Of a stretch of DNA of 32,500 nucleotides, positions 11,802-23,421 are shown piece by piece. Under the pieces are notes generated by a model. That model saw only the letters and a program-made list of their open reading frames with translations, searched no databases and was not told the DNA's origin. Source of the DNA: Sphaeroforma sirkka (taxonomy: Eukaryota; Opisthokonta; Ichthyosporea; Ichthyophonida); NCBI GenBank assembly GCA_001586965.3, contig LUCW03000135.1:25001-57500 (forward strand), in the 5' to 3' direction. Every line of letters begins with the position of its first letter. Position 1 is the first letter of the stretch. Made by a program: the position numbers and the translations under genes.

Positions 11802-14235
11802 TTCGGTTTTAGTCTAAAAAACATACATACACACACACGGTACACACAGATATAGTACACATAACTTTCATATTTCACACGGAAAACGGTACACTCCATC
11901 TCTGTGATACATCACATTCACATAGATAGAGATGTTTGAGCGGTCCAGGGTATGCATCCAAAAAGTAAAGCCGTGATATACTCGAAAACGGAGCCACAGC
12001 ACAACCTGTTCTCTTTATTGCTAGCATTGCACATCTATTAAGCCATTGACCTCCATTTGCCATTCCAGAGAGATTGCTATCAAATTGGCCAAGCAGGGCG
12101 TATACATGTGCCTGTGCGATCTTAACCTGGATAGTGCTAAGGTAGTTGAGGCTGAAATCATTGGTCTTGGATACAAAGCAAAAGCCTATAAATGTGATGT
12201 AGCAAATCCACAGAACATCGCCAAGCTTGCAGAGCAGGTAGGGAGGTCTCCGGTGCGCAATGTAGCTTTTAGGGTTTAGTTAGGCTAGTTTTATCTAGTC
12301 TAAACAGTGAGGTATTTGTAGAAGTCGTTGTCAAGTCTTCGCACGCTCTGATACCTGAAATCAAATCTTGATGCAGAATTGAGATATGGTAGTTTGTTCA
12401 CCGCTAGAAGCTGTTGTGAATGCATATTCACGCATCTTTGACTTTGTGTGACAAAATCGGTTTCGCTGATCTGCATCTAAAACTACAATCGGGTCGTAAC
12501 AATACACATCATACGATAGATTCCTATTCCTACTAACTTTGATCTTCACATTCATATTCCTGATAACTTTGATCCTCACATTTTGATACATAGATCAAGA
12601 AGGAAGTTGGTGAAGTTACCATGTTGATTAACAACGCTGGCATGGTTTCTGGTAAGTAACTGCAATGCAATAGCATCGTCGTTTAAATCTGCGCTAATGC
12701 CTTTGGTGTGTCATATGTTGCACCGCCTATTCTAAGGGATCAAGTAGGGCCTGCATGACCTCGCTTTCTGCATTTACGCGTCCATCCCGATGTTCGGTGT
12801 CTGCTTCAACTTTCAGATCCTACTCAAGGATCTAATAGCTACACCCTCTCCGTAGGGTGACGAAGGGCAACTGTACTATTTGCCACTGTATTATTAAATT
12901 TTCTCACACGAGTATCAGAATGAATGTATCAACTCTGTCTTTCTTGGTTGATACAGAACCACACTGCTTACTGATACACATGTGCACATCGCCTCCATTT
13001 TACTATTTCATAGGCAAGCGCCTGTTTGAGGCTACAGATTCGCAGATCAATAACACCTTCAAGGTCAATACCCTATCTCACTTCTGGGCAGCCAGAACTT
13101 TCATCCCCACGATGGTCAAACGGAACCATGGCTATGTAGTTACCGTTGCCAGTATCGCGGCCTACAGTGCCACACCGGGTCTTTGTGACTACGGTGCATC
13201 AAAGGCGGCTTTGATCGGTGGGTTATATATATATATATATTACATCATGATGATTTATTTCGCAATTGATTCTCCATCACTCTGTTCAGCAAGTATCGTG
13301 CATGTTGTGTATATATATTTTTTTGCCTTGATCAGCATCAATAATTCTAATACCAAATTAAGTACAGCTAGAGGTAGATCATAGCATTGTAAATATACAA
13401 ACTCATATGGCTCCCATCCTTTAATTGCCTTCTAGGTTTCCATGATGCTCTGCGTATGGAGGTTCAAGAGGCCGCAAACGTCAAGCTGCTGTGTGTGTGC
13501 CCATATCTGATCAGAACGCCATTGTTTAACAAAGCCAAACCAATGAAGTTGGCGAGCATCGTCCCAACACTCGATCCAGTGGATGTAGCTGAGAACTTAG
13601 TCAGGGGCATACGGGTAGGTGTCACGGACTCGTACATACACACATGGTACAGTGTTGTGTATATACATTTGCGCATTCGTATGCGAGCAACTAGTACACG
13701 TCCATGTAGAATGTGCGGACGAGTTTGATCTTCTGAAAGTTATATGGCAGCGTACGTCTCTCAATAGTTTGGCAGCGTACGTCTCTCAATAGCTTGGCAG
13801 CGTACGTCTCTCAATAGTTTAAATATGACAACATCTTTCCCGTTGTAGTTACAATGTCAACCACGTGCCGAACTCTCATGAATTCGCCGTGACATCGACT
13901 CGTGCCTTTGTTCTAATTCCGCATACGTACTGAATCCTCGCACACAGGTGGGAAGTGACTTCGTGCTGATGCCTGGTGCCATGTGGGGCATTCCATTGCT
14001 TAAAGCGGTGCTACCCACTCCAGTAGCTGACTACATCAACTGTCTGCTGGGGGCGGAAACCTTTATGGATGGTGTGTGTGGCATATGGTCTCTTTTGTTA
14101 TATGATACTGAATCGATGATATGCTTGTCTGAAGGACACATCACAGGCAGTGGTATACTTCTTATTGCTGTGGCTGTGCCTCGCACTCAGTCTATTGATA
14201 TGTGGGTTTGTATGAAAGTGACTGTTAAACGATAG
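10681..14235 (+). CDS. Membrane-anchored short-chain dehydrogenase/reductase, SDR16C (retinol/17-beta-HSD) type
   Basis: Exons 10681..10841, 12069..12237, 12594..12651, 13014..13217, 13436..13614 and 13948..14071 join in phase, followed by a short last exon (14147..14235 or 14151..14215). The N-terminus has a hydrophobic anchor (residues about 10-24). Then come TGAGGGLGR (46-54, cofactor loop), an acidic Asp71 after beta-2 that favours NAD(H), CDV (96-98), NNAG (123-126) and the catalytic set Asn148, Ser176, Tyr189 and Lys193 (YGASK). The segment KVNTLSHFW and the VTVASIAA strand are typical of HSD17B11, RDH10 and SDR16C5 relatives, which oxidise or reduce retinoids and steroids at ER or lipid-droplet membranes. 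The substrate here cannot be told from sequence. An in-frame TAG upstream and tandem ATGs at 10681/10684 fix the start. Two acceptors four bases apart give different C-termini. Confidence 0.93.
10842..12068. repeat. First SDR intron, mostly (TA)n / TAA microsatellite
   Basis: Of about 1.2 kb, roughly 10856-11800 is TA, TAA and TATG simple sequence, with pure TA runs near 10885-10937, 10977-11022 and 11757-11798. The donor is gtaaac after 10841 and the acceptor is ccattccag ending at 12068. Confidence 0.9.
13746..13820 (+). repeat. 25-bp tandem repeat, 3 copies
   Basis: Units start at 13746, 13771 and 13796 and share ggcagcgtacgtctctcaat; they differ at one position near the unit end. They lie in the SDR intron between 13614 and 13948. 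Confidence 0.95.
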
Positions 14236-14936
14236 TGACAGATTTGTGTGTGCAAGCGTACCATTACCAAGTAATATATTGTCAGCAGCAACTACTAACA
14301 CTATCTTTGCGCACGTGTCATTCTCCCGGTGTATCCCGTGCATCTATGTAGCTTACCGAAACAAGGCCAGAACGGAATAAGAGCTTGCGCGCTATCAGAC
14401 ACAATGGATTCTCATTAGCTACTTGATCTACCCAGGCGCCAGTTGTTTTGGGGCTAAAATGGTTTTAGCTAGTTTAAAAACGAGTCGATTTGAAGAGAAA
14501 TCCGCTTTTTTCTATCGAGCTTGTCGTAGAGACAAGAATGGAGGGTTTCTTGAAAGCCGTGTTTTCAATAGTAGTGTAGGAACATCTTGAGCTGTGGAAT
14601 ACCGCACGCAACTACGTCAAGGATTCGGAACATTGACATGTATTAAAAATTGGCACACAAATATATTGTTGGTATTGAGGAGCGACGCTCGATACAAAAG
14701 GGACAGAGCTGATACTAAGTTTTTAAGAGAGAGATACACCTGTATGTGGGTTTATGATCGTAGTAGATAACAAATGAAACAGCCAGACTTCGTTTTGTAA
14801 GTCGGATGGTGAAAACTTCTTCGGCAGCAGCTAAAATGCTGATTCGAGTATATCGATTTTAGCAATACTCAAAGCATCAGCATCAGCCCAATATAGATAT
14901 ATATAAATCAATATATATATATATATACATATATAT

Positions 14937-14996
<60 letters not shown>

Positions 14997-15019
14997 ATAT
15001 CAAACATATGTATGTAAAT

Positions 15020-15106
<87 letters not shown>

Positions 15107-15384
15107 TTATATACATTTATATATATTCTGTATATATATATCCATTTTCATGCAATACATCCATATATACATAAATATGTCTATATATACATGTACATAC
15201 ATCTATATATATATATATATATATATATGAATTTATGATTACATACACTTCTATTAATCCATACGTATATCATATAAACGTATACAAATATATTGAAAAC
15301 TACAGAATAGGTCAAGAGCCCGATTATGCATCTGAAAATGGTGTTAAAAAATGTGTGTATTGACGTTACCATTGATACATACTT
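14236..15384. repeat. Spacer downstream of the SDR and riboflavin kinase genes, dominated by TA tracts
   Basis: 14236-14890 shows no feature I can name. 14900-15235 contains (TA)n blocks near 14941-14986, 15024-15101 and 15205-15228, separated by tacatgtatg variants. No gene is seen. Confidence 0.8.
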
Positions 15385-15852
15385 CTAAGGCAATGCAAGA
15401 TGCTTCCGAGAGGTATTCTCTGGCTTGGCAAGCTCTTCTCGCGCCACTTTCTTATCATTCTCGATATCCGCAATCAGCGCGTCCACGCCCTCGTAGTTCT
15501 TCATACCGCGCCAAAATCCTAGTATAGCAATCCTCAGCATCTCCCCATAGAAGTCCCCCTCAAACTCGTGCAATATATGCACCTCAGCTGTCTTAGTCTT
15601 GTTATCATAGAATGGGTTATATCCGATACTCATCACCATGGGATATACTGGCTCCTTATCATTGAGTGTAGCCCATCCCCAATACACACCTGTAGGATAT
15701 CTATTATGGATCTTGTCCACTTCTGACTGAGGTAAGTTTGCAGTTGGACATCCCAAGTCTTTACTACCACGGCCAAAGCCCTTGGTCACTTCTCCCGCTA
15801 GAAGCAATGGTTCTGAAGGGAACACAAAGTTCTCGCTTGACGCTTCTGCCAT
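15385..15852 (-). CDS. RFK: Riboflavin kinase (flavokinase)
   Basis: A single uninterrupted frame of 155 residues from ATG 15852, the same length as human RFK as I recall it. The frame is open to an earlier ATG at 15888, but those 12 extra residues lie outside the conserved part. The enzyme transfers phosphate from ATP to riboflavin to make FMN. Visible family features are GEVTKGFGRG with LGCPTANL (about 20-40, the nucleotide- and flavin-binding PTAN motif), TGVYWGWA (54-61), MSIGYNPFY (74-82) and KTAEVHIL (87-94), in which Glu90 matches the catalytic base of the family. The C-terminal helices are present but end sooner than in some orthologues. It is intronless and is transcribed away from the Has1 gene, with about 1.1 kb between the start codons. 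Confidence 0.95.
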   Translation of the reverse strand: MAEASSENFVFPSEPLLLAGEVTKGFGRGSKDLGCPTANLPQSEVDKIHNRYPTGVYWGWATLNDKEPVYPMVMSIGYNPFYDNKTKTAEVHILHEFEGDFYGEMLRIAILGFWRGMKNYEGVDALIADIENDKKVAREELAKPENTSRKHLALP

Positions 15853-16936
15853 AGTGTATACTAGGGCACCTAAGGTTTTAAATTGCAATGTTTATATACG
15901 TCTTTGATTGAGTACGTGTGTTTGAAGTGGCTGTAGTCTGTATATATTCGATATATATAAAAGCCTGAAAAGGTCGTGCAATATATATTGAAATCGTCAC
16001 AGTACATAGTATTTAATAGAAGCCCTTATACAAATAGGTTATATTTGATTTGAACGATTATATAATTTTGTTTGTTTTATTAAAAGTACATCATGACATT
16101 CCGTCTTGAGTCACACATACATAAATAGATTTCATAAATACATACATACATAAATACATACAACATACGAAGCGATGACACGTTATTTTCTCAGGTGATA
16201 ATCCAATGCATGTTACATTATAAAGTATAGACTATGGGACTATGGGCTTTCGAAGGCTATGACACCACTCAGAGTCTCAGGGTCAGAGGCTCTCATCACC
16301 CCACGATTTTTTCTCGAGAGAGGCATCAGACAGGTCGGAGTCAAACCCAGGGAAGTAACAAAAGCCGGTTCTTTTTCAAACCATACACTGGGTTTCTATT
16401 TATAGTTTGCGACGTCATAGAGCCTCAGTCCCACTTACCAGTCCCCAGTCCCCACTGACCCAGCCTCCAACCTCACCAGGCCCCAGGGCTCAGGCCTGAC
16501 GGCTCAGGCCTCACGGCTCAGGCCTCACGGCTCAGGCCCCAGGGCTCAGGCCTCACGGCTCAGGCCCCAGGGCTCAGGCCTCACGGCTCAGGGCCTCAGC
16601 CGCAAGATAGTATTTTCAAATACATTTTTCTAGAAACCGTACTGTACTCTGACCGACGACCGCTCCCTGTACACATGGGGACAAGCAAAGGTCATGAATT
16701 TTTTATTTATACGACTGATATCGTCAAAACACATGGATTGACGAGAGCGATATTTAGAAAATAGTTACGTCGCTATATTACATTTTGTGATCGCCCGGAA
16801 AGTAGACTATCGCTAGAAGCCCATCTGTAGTGGTGTTTGAATAGCCAGTGTATTAGTACCTTAGTCAATACGAATTACTTCATATTCTTATACACATACT
16901 TACATACACATCCTGACCGGTTAGGTTATAGTCACT
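15853..16936. other. Divergent spacer between riboflavin kinase and Has1
   Basis: No gene is seen apart from short frames without motifs. The left half is AT-rich, with tacata and taaata runs (16110-16165). The right half has a CCTGA/CTCAGG-rich segment (16240-16610) that includes a 14-bp minisatellite. Both promoters should lie here. Confidence 0.6.
16487..16599 (+). repeat. 14-bp GC-rich minisatellite, 8 units
   Basis: Units begin at 16487, 16501, 16515, 16529, 16543, 16557, 16571 and 16585 with core ggctcaggcc followed by tcac, tgac or ccag. The spacing is exactly 14 bases. Confidence 0.95.
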
Positions 16937-18903
16937 ATGCCCGCAGTCGTAAATAAGTCGTCAGGTAAGAAAAATAAGAACAGTGGCAAGAAGGCGAAGA
17001 ATTTCACTCCCACAGACACGTCCGTAGAGGTGCAGACTACAGAAGCATCCGATAAAAAAAAAGAGCAGCAAGAAAAAAAAGTAAAAAAAAGGCAGCTAGT
17101 ACATCACAGGACACGCAGGATGCAGCGGAATCCGTTACTAAGCGACCGAATGAGGATGTGAAGGTCAGCACGAAGACCAAGAAGGCTAAGGTGGAGGTGG
17201 CTTCACACAGTGATAGTGACGATGAGGCAGAGACGACAGAGGTTGTAGTTAAGAACGATTTGAAGCTCAAAGAAGACAAACCTGAAGACCTCGATGATGA
17301 GGACATGGAGGTAGGTGAGAGCAAGCAGGAAGCCAAATCAGAAAGTGATCTGAAGAAAGAACAAGAGGAGCAGGCAAGTGCTGAGGTGGCCCTACCCTCA
17401 GAAACCGAACATATCGATTCGCGTTTCGAGTCTTTGAGTCTGTGTGAGAAGTCCATGCAGGCTATTGTTGACATGGGGTTCACAGATATGACTGAGATTC
17501 AGCGCAGAAGTATTCCAGAGTTGTTGAAGGGCAAGGATTTACTGGGTGCTGCATGTACCGGGTCAGGCAAGACCCTGGCATTTTTGTTGCCGTGCATTGA
17601 ACTGCTATACAAGCTCCAATTCACCCCCAGAAACGGTACTGGTGTGCTGGTGATCTCACCTACGCGTGAGTTGTCGCTACAGATCTTGGGCGTGGCCAAG
17701 GATCTGCTCAAGTATCATTCACAGACATACGGTATCGTTATGGGAGGTGCTAACCGTAAGGCTGAGGCCGAGAAGTTGGGCAAGGGGGTCAACTTGTTAG
17801 TGTCCACACCCGGACGTCTCTTGGATCATTTGCAGAGCACCAAAGGGTTTAACTACAAGAACTTGCAGGCCCTGGTTATCGATGAGGCTGATAGGTGTTT
17901 GGAGATTGGGTTCGAAGAGGAGATGAAACAGATTATCAAACTGTTGCCTGTGAAGCGCCAGACACTTCTGTTCTCAGCCACACAGACGCGTAATGTAGAG
18001 GATCTTGCACGCATATCACTCAAGACGGAGCCTGTGTATGTGGGTGTGGATGACAACAATGTGGTCGCCACCGCGGCAGGCATTGAACAAGGGTACGTAC
18101 TGTGCCCCAGTGAGAAACGGTTTTTGTTGCTGTTCACCTTCCTCAAGAAGAATATGAACAAGAAGATCATTGTGTTCTTATCGTCGTGCAACTCGGTGAA
18201 GTACCACGCTGAGCTGCTCAACTACATTGACATACCCGTCATGGACATCCATGGCCGACAGAAACAGGCCAAGCGTACCTCTACCTTCTATGAGTTCTGT
18301 AATGCAGACAAAGGTATCCTACTAGCCACCGATGTCGCTGCCCGAGGGTTGGATATCCCCGCAGTTGATTGGATCATCCAGTTCGACCCAAGTGACGACC
18401 CCAAGGAGTACATCCACAGAGTTGGGCGTACGGCTCGTGGTAAGGGAAAGCAAGGCAGAGCACTGCTGTTCTTGTTACCCGAGGAAATGGGTTTCCTGCG
18501 CTTCTTGAAACACGCCAAGATCCCCTGCAACGAGTTCATTTTCCCGTCGAATAAGATTGCCAATGTGCAGTCTCAGTTGGAGAAGCTGGTCGAGAAGAAC
18601 TACTACCTGCATAAGAGTGCCAAGGATGCCTACCGGTCGTACCTGCAATCCTACGCGTCACATTCGCACAAACAAATTTTCAACGTGCAAGGTTTGGACC
18701 TGCAAAAGGTAGCGATTGCCTTCGGTTTCCGTGTGCCTCCGAGCGTGAGCTTGAATGTGCACGCCTCGAAGGATGCCAAGATGAGCCGAAGAGTGGGCAA
18801 CCACGGTGGCTGGGGTAAAGATAAGAAACAGGCTGATAAGGCCAGAGTGTACAAGAATATGGGCACCGGGGGTAACAAGGATGCTCGCCAGTTCTCCAAG
18901 TAG
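16937..18903 (+). CDS. DDX18: DDX18/Has1 DEAD-box RNA helicase (one-base frame break near the N-terminus)
   Basis: An intronless gene of about 655 residues, allowing one missing base. The first frame starts at ATG 16937 and is Lys/Ser-rich. The main frame is open from just after a stop at 17053-17055 and runs to TAG at 18903. Counting residues from Met 17158, the helicase core shows TGSGKT (134-139), PTREL (168-172), TPGR (217-220), DEAD (242-245), SAT (273-275), [10 protein letters not shown] (390-399) and HRVGRTARG (420-428). Has1-specific features include [38 protein letters not shown] and the basic DARQFS end. Has1/DDX18 is a nucleolar ATPase that remodels pre-60S (and, in yeast, also pre-40S) particles and releases snoRNAs. 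The acidic/basic N-terminal part spans A9, A8 and A8 runs (17054-17090), where the frame changes from 2 to 1. Initiation at 17158 would avoid the break but drop about 70 residues. Confidence 0.96.
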
Positions 18904-19859
18904 GGTACATGTATTTATGAATGTATATAGGTGAGCACGGGAGCGGGAAGAAAGGTGTCGGTTGATAGAATGGGAAGGCTTGTCCCGTCGATTTGAGGAC
19001 ATGCCACACCGACGCTAAATTAGTTAGAAAAGACGCCTACTGAAGTGAGAGTAAGGAACTATAAGTTTGCGTCGGAACTTGATATGGATTCTTGGGTATG
19101 CATCTCGCATCGCCTATCGATGATGATACGATGTGTAGGTTCTCTGAATCAAGCAACACGTAGTGGTTTTCTGGGCGCAGAATAAGTCTGCATCCGATGG
19201 TCCCTGCTTCTCAAATATAGGACAGTTTGAACGAATGAAACTAAAAAGATAATATATTAATATTGCATGAACGCTTTTGTTTGGTACTTACTAGATTTTC
19301 AGCTTGTGTTTGCCTTTGTAGTCGCTTATGGACCTACAGCATGACTCGTGAAGGCACACCGTGGCAATCTACCTATGTTTATGATTTGATACATGCATGT
19401 ATGTGTCACCGATTCATTAGCTAACTGACCTGAGACCTATTAAGTTATCAATTTGTGTACATGCCTGTATGAGTCTCAGCTAGTTTATCAATTTGTGTGG
19501 ATACATGCATGTCTGTGTTTCAGCTGCATACACGTATGACCTGCTCATCGATGTGTATATACATGTATTTCGGCCATGCTTCTAGACAAATGCCACGATC
19601 GATGTGATAATATACATAGATGTTTGGCATGCTTTTAGACACGATGCCACGATCGATGTGCTGAGGTATATATTACGTACGTAAAACAAAGAATGCAACT
19701 CAACAACCAGTGAAAGAAACTGAACAAAACACTGATTTTCCAATGCGGTTCGATACAATGCTACTGCAGACAAACGTCTTTTGGTTTAATATCCGCTAGT
19801 TAAAACATTTGAGAGAGTAGAGTGATTCGTGCTTGCTCCACCCACCAGCTTGGACACAG
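18904..19859. other. Spacer after Has1, no gene seen
   Basis: It contains loosely repeated blocks around tacatgcatgtatgtgt and tttatcaatttgtgt (19390-19515). A pair of about 54-base units sharing tgccacgatcgatgtg follows at 19573-19662. No coding pattern is evident on either strand. Confidence 0.55.
19573..19662 (+). repeat. Two approximate 54-bp direct repeats
   Basis: Both copies contain catgctt(c/t)tagaca and tgccacgatcgatgtg, separated by tataatacata-type sequence. Confidence 0.7.
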
Positions 19860-20370
19860 CACGTGCGCAGTTTTGATATACTTTTCAATCAGGGACAGAA
19901 AACCACCCCTTGGAGTGAAGGAATCGCATTGATGGCTTATTTGAGTCCTATGTTCGCTAGCGAAGACAGTGATCAAATAGGACCAAGAGAAATTGATTCA
20001 TTCTTGGGTCAGATCTCACGAACACAGGCTGCTGAGCTGGACAGGAAAATGGGTGACGTCTATGCTTCATCGAGAAAGTGGCCGACTGTCAGGGCGCGTG
20101 TCCACAATATTCGCAAGCCGGATATGTGGAGTAGCCATCAGTACACGGAAAGTCGTACACCGATCGGGGTGCTATAGGGGTTCTTTTCAGATAATATGGA
20201 ACTATAACTACGGTAGGTCGAGTGAGGTACTGCTAAAGGACTCCGACCTACCAACCAAAAGAGAAAGTGCTTGCTTTCCGGGCTTTCCTGTGGTTTTGGA
20301 TGACGGCCCAATGCGCGAAGCTATCTTCACACGATGTGACAGCGGAGTATCCCAGCGCATGCAAATATAG
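19833..20370 (+). pseudogene. Unidentified coding-like repeat, copy A (degenerate)
   Basis: An open frame of 114 codons (19833-20177) is followed by an overlapping frame (19993-20370). Both show protein-level likeness to a second copy at 31345-31830. Shared nucleotide blocks include gaaaatgggtg at 20045-20055 and gtccacaatattcgcaag at 20100-20117. Shared protein patterns are FNQ-Q, DRKMG-VY (DKKMG in copy B), VHNIRK--MWS and NYN-GR--EVLL-D. The second part sits in another frame, so the copy is probably broken. I do not recognise the family. A decayed mobile-element gene is likely because two diverged copies lie about 11.5 kb apart. Confidence 0.5.
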
Positions 20371-21593
20371 CGGATACAGACCTCGAGCGAACATCATCAA
20401 CTGTCTCAATCCACAGAAAGAACTTTTGAGTGGTATTGCAGTATACCTGAAGTTGATCCAGGAAGTACTGTGAACAGGTGAAGCTTAACGAGTGTGGCTC
20501 ATAACTTTCACTTTAGATCACATGGTTAGTATAATATATTAGGCCTTCTACGGAGATAATCTATTATATGTGATGTGCAGCTGGAGCTGGCATATGGAAT
20601 ACAATATGTAGAATCGTATATGGCGAGTGTCGTTCAGGACGATTTTATTCTATAAAGCGGAATGCAAACGAAAACGGTTGTACAAAATACACAAAGAACA
20701 TTGATGGCACTTGTCTGATTGTTATAAAAACAACACACATTTCCACAGCGTACACAACACAGGCTGTAGTAAGAGTGTCTACATCATACCAAGTATGTCT
20801 CTAGCAGTGAACGAATAAATTCGATGATAAATATGTAGATATAGATATATATCTAATACATACAATATGACCTATACTGTGAAGGATCGCCATTATTTCG
20901 CTCATCGTGACCTATTTAATGACTTAACAACTCATACGTAAACAAATCACTCCTCAGTTGTTGCCATCTACTTATCCGATTCAATACACCCTTCATATAA
21001 ACTGTTTTTAATAACAGCACAACCAGCATTGGATACTATGCAAGCGGTAGAAAGTGAGGTATCCAGTCTGTGAGGTGTGTTGCGTCAACTACCAAGCGAC
21101 AACAACCAACTACTACGCAACAACTACCGAGCATACGATCGATGCACTAAGCATTGGGATAAGTAATAGATATTCAGTATAGTGCACGAGGCAGAAATCA
21201 AGTATCCTACACCAACTCTTTGTTGGCGATCAAAGTACACTGAAGATGAGGAGTGCTTCGCATTGTATATAAATATAGCTCACAAGAAACCAACCCTACA
21301 ATTACCCTAAACCCAAGAACTAGAAGTGGCATCAGGGGCATATCGCAGATATATTTATGTATGAGATAAATTACCCTAAACCCAGGCGGACATTTAGCAC
21401 ACGTTCATAGCAATCTATCCGTGTAGGGTTTGTATTTTAAATACGCGTACGTCTACTACAATATTTACATAGATCAATAGATACTTCCCATCAATTTGTT
21501 TGTGTATGCATGCTGGACATTTCAATAATACAATACCAATCATTAAACTGTGAGCGATCTATCATATTTTTGAAGCAGTAGGAAAAGGCAAGG
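20371..21593. other. Spacer before GPATCH3, no gene seen
   Basis: AT-leaning unique sequence with two ccctaaaccca motifs (about 21303-21316 and 21372-21384) that resemble the plant-type telomere repeat in reverse orientation. The promoter of the downstream gene is expected here, but no clear element is visible. Confidence 0.5.
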
Positions 21594-22191
21594 ATGAGCT
21601 CGCATGTAGTGGTGGGTGCCATCCCCGAACATTATGCGTCGATAGATTTGCGCGTGTTCTTCGATGACCTGGTCGAAGCTGGTATGTACACTACCACAAG
21701 ACAAAATACTCCTATACACATCACGAGACAATTTCTCAACCCTGAAGATATACTCTGTTTACGAACTGGAATAGTCAGCAAGAGTTATAGCAGATAGGTA
21801 GATATACTAATACTTGGATCGGGGATCGTTCTATAATTTGTGAAAGCGATAGATTTATCAGTCTTATATTACGCACCAGATGCCGTTAGTTGTATGACCC
21901 AGAGCTCACACCTACAGAGATGAAAGAGACTGGAACAGGACCAGTTTGCCTGATGTTATATATTGGAATATAAGTTATTAAACAGCCTTCTTCAGTTAAC
22001 CTGGTGACAAGCATGCGTGCTTGAAGGGTACAATCGAGCAAACACGTGGTTATACATAATTGTGCGCAATACTTTCGACTGATTTTATATACACGTACAC
22101 TCTGATTCAATCTACATAGTGGATGTACATCGACATATTGTTTGTAAATAAACTGACTTAAGAAGTTCCTATATACATGGATTGAACTATA

Positions 22192-22236
<45 letters not shown>

Positions 22237-23378
22237 TGTGTGTGTGTGTGTGTGTGTGTGTACTACTTCTAAATTGAATGTACACTATATTCTCAATTTA
22301 TTTTGCGTTCAAGGTCAATTCACAACATACAACCAATTTACGAAGTGTACACCTGCCATATGCCTTGCTGTATCCCAATTTGTTTGCAATTACACACGCA
22401 TGTCAAGCAACCCAAAGTTAATTTACCCCCTCCCTCTCTATTCCAGGTATGTTGACATGCTTCCACTACCAACACCGTAAGGAACCAGATGCGCCCACAC
22501 GGTCGTGCATGATAGCACTGGACCCGAAACATCTGCATAAGCTGAGTGTGTACAACGGCACACCGTGGACAGATCGTAATGATGCACAGACAGACGCCAC
22601 GACGACGGCACGCGTTACACTCAATCTCGTGCGGTGGACCGGTGTAGGTAAGGGGAGTCACAAGACAACTGCTGATCAACTGAGCCAGGAGAAAGATTCT
22701 GTAAGTGGTATTACTTCCGAGTGCACTGTGTACATCCGGAAGGGGGGGGGGGGGGGGGGGGAGTATGGGGAGTCTAGTGATGTGCTTGTGTATTGGTTAG
22801 GGTGTAAAGGTATGGTATGGTGTGGGACTGTGAACCGCGGAGAAGGGATAGGAGAGTCCGTGCTTTTTTGCACCTGGGTGCCTATTTCCGAACGTTAATG
22901 GGGAAATGGGGCGCAGTTATATGGGAATAATAGAGGCAACAACTGCATCGTACGCATTTGATTGACCTTAGCAGCACGACACCGTTCGTAACATTTCGCA
23001 TCTCAGCCGTAGCCTACCAACTGTGCAAGAAGTGCAAGTAGTATGCACACCATGTTTGTCCGTGACTGAAATTAATATACGGCGTTCTCGTTCCAAATGA
23101 TCCGAGCAGGGATTACCTGTTGTCGAAGTACCGAACGTTTTACGGCCCAGGATCACCGAGTTACAACCACCGCAGTATCTGCCGAATGGTATGGGTGTGT
23201 TTGGATTAGAAATGTTGCTGATGGTGCGCGCGCGTGACCACTTTTCCACAAATATGGCAATGAATGCACAGTTGAGTGCTTCAGATATCTTACGAGAGTT
23301 TTTCAAGGGTGGAATATATAACGTTCGCTTAGCTGGGATGGACTTTTCGGGATTTAAGATTAAGGGTTTGATCGATAA

Positions 23379-23421
<43 letters not shown>

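Noticed and set aside
17037-18899. Minus-strand open frames under the Has1 gene
   Set aside because: Shadows of a strongly supported helicase frame on the other strand, with Ser/Leu-rich composition and no motifs.
22676-22898. Reading frames spanning the G20 tract
   Set aside because: They encode poly-Gly or poly-Pro and lie in GPATCH3 intron 2, past a good donor (gtaagt at 22701).
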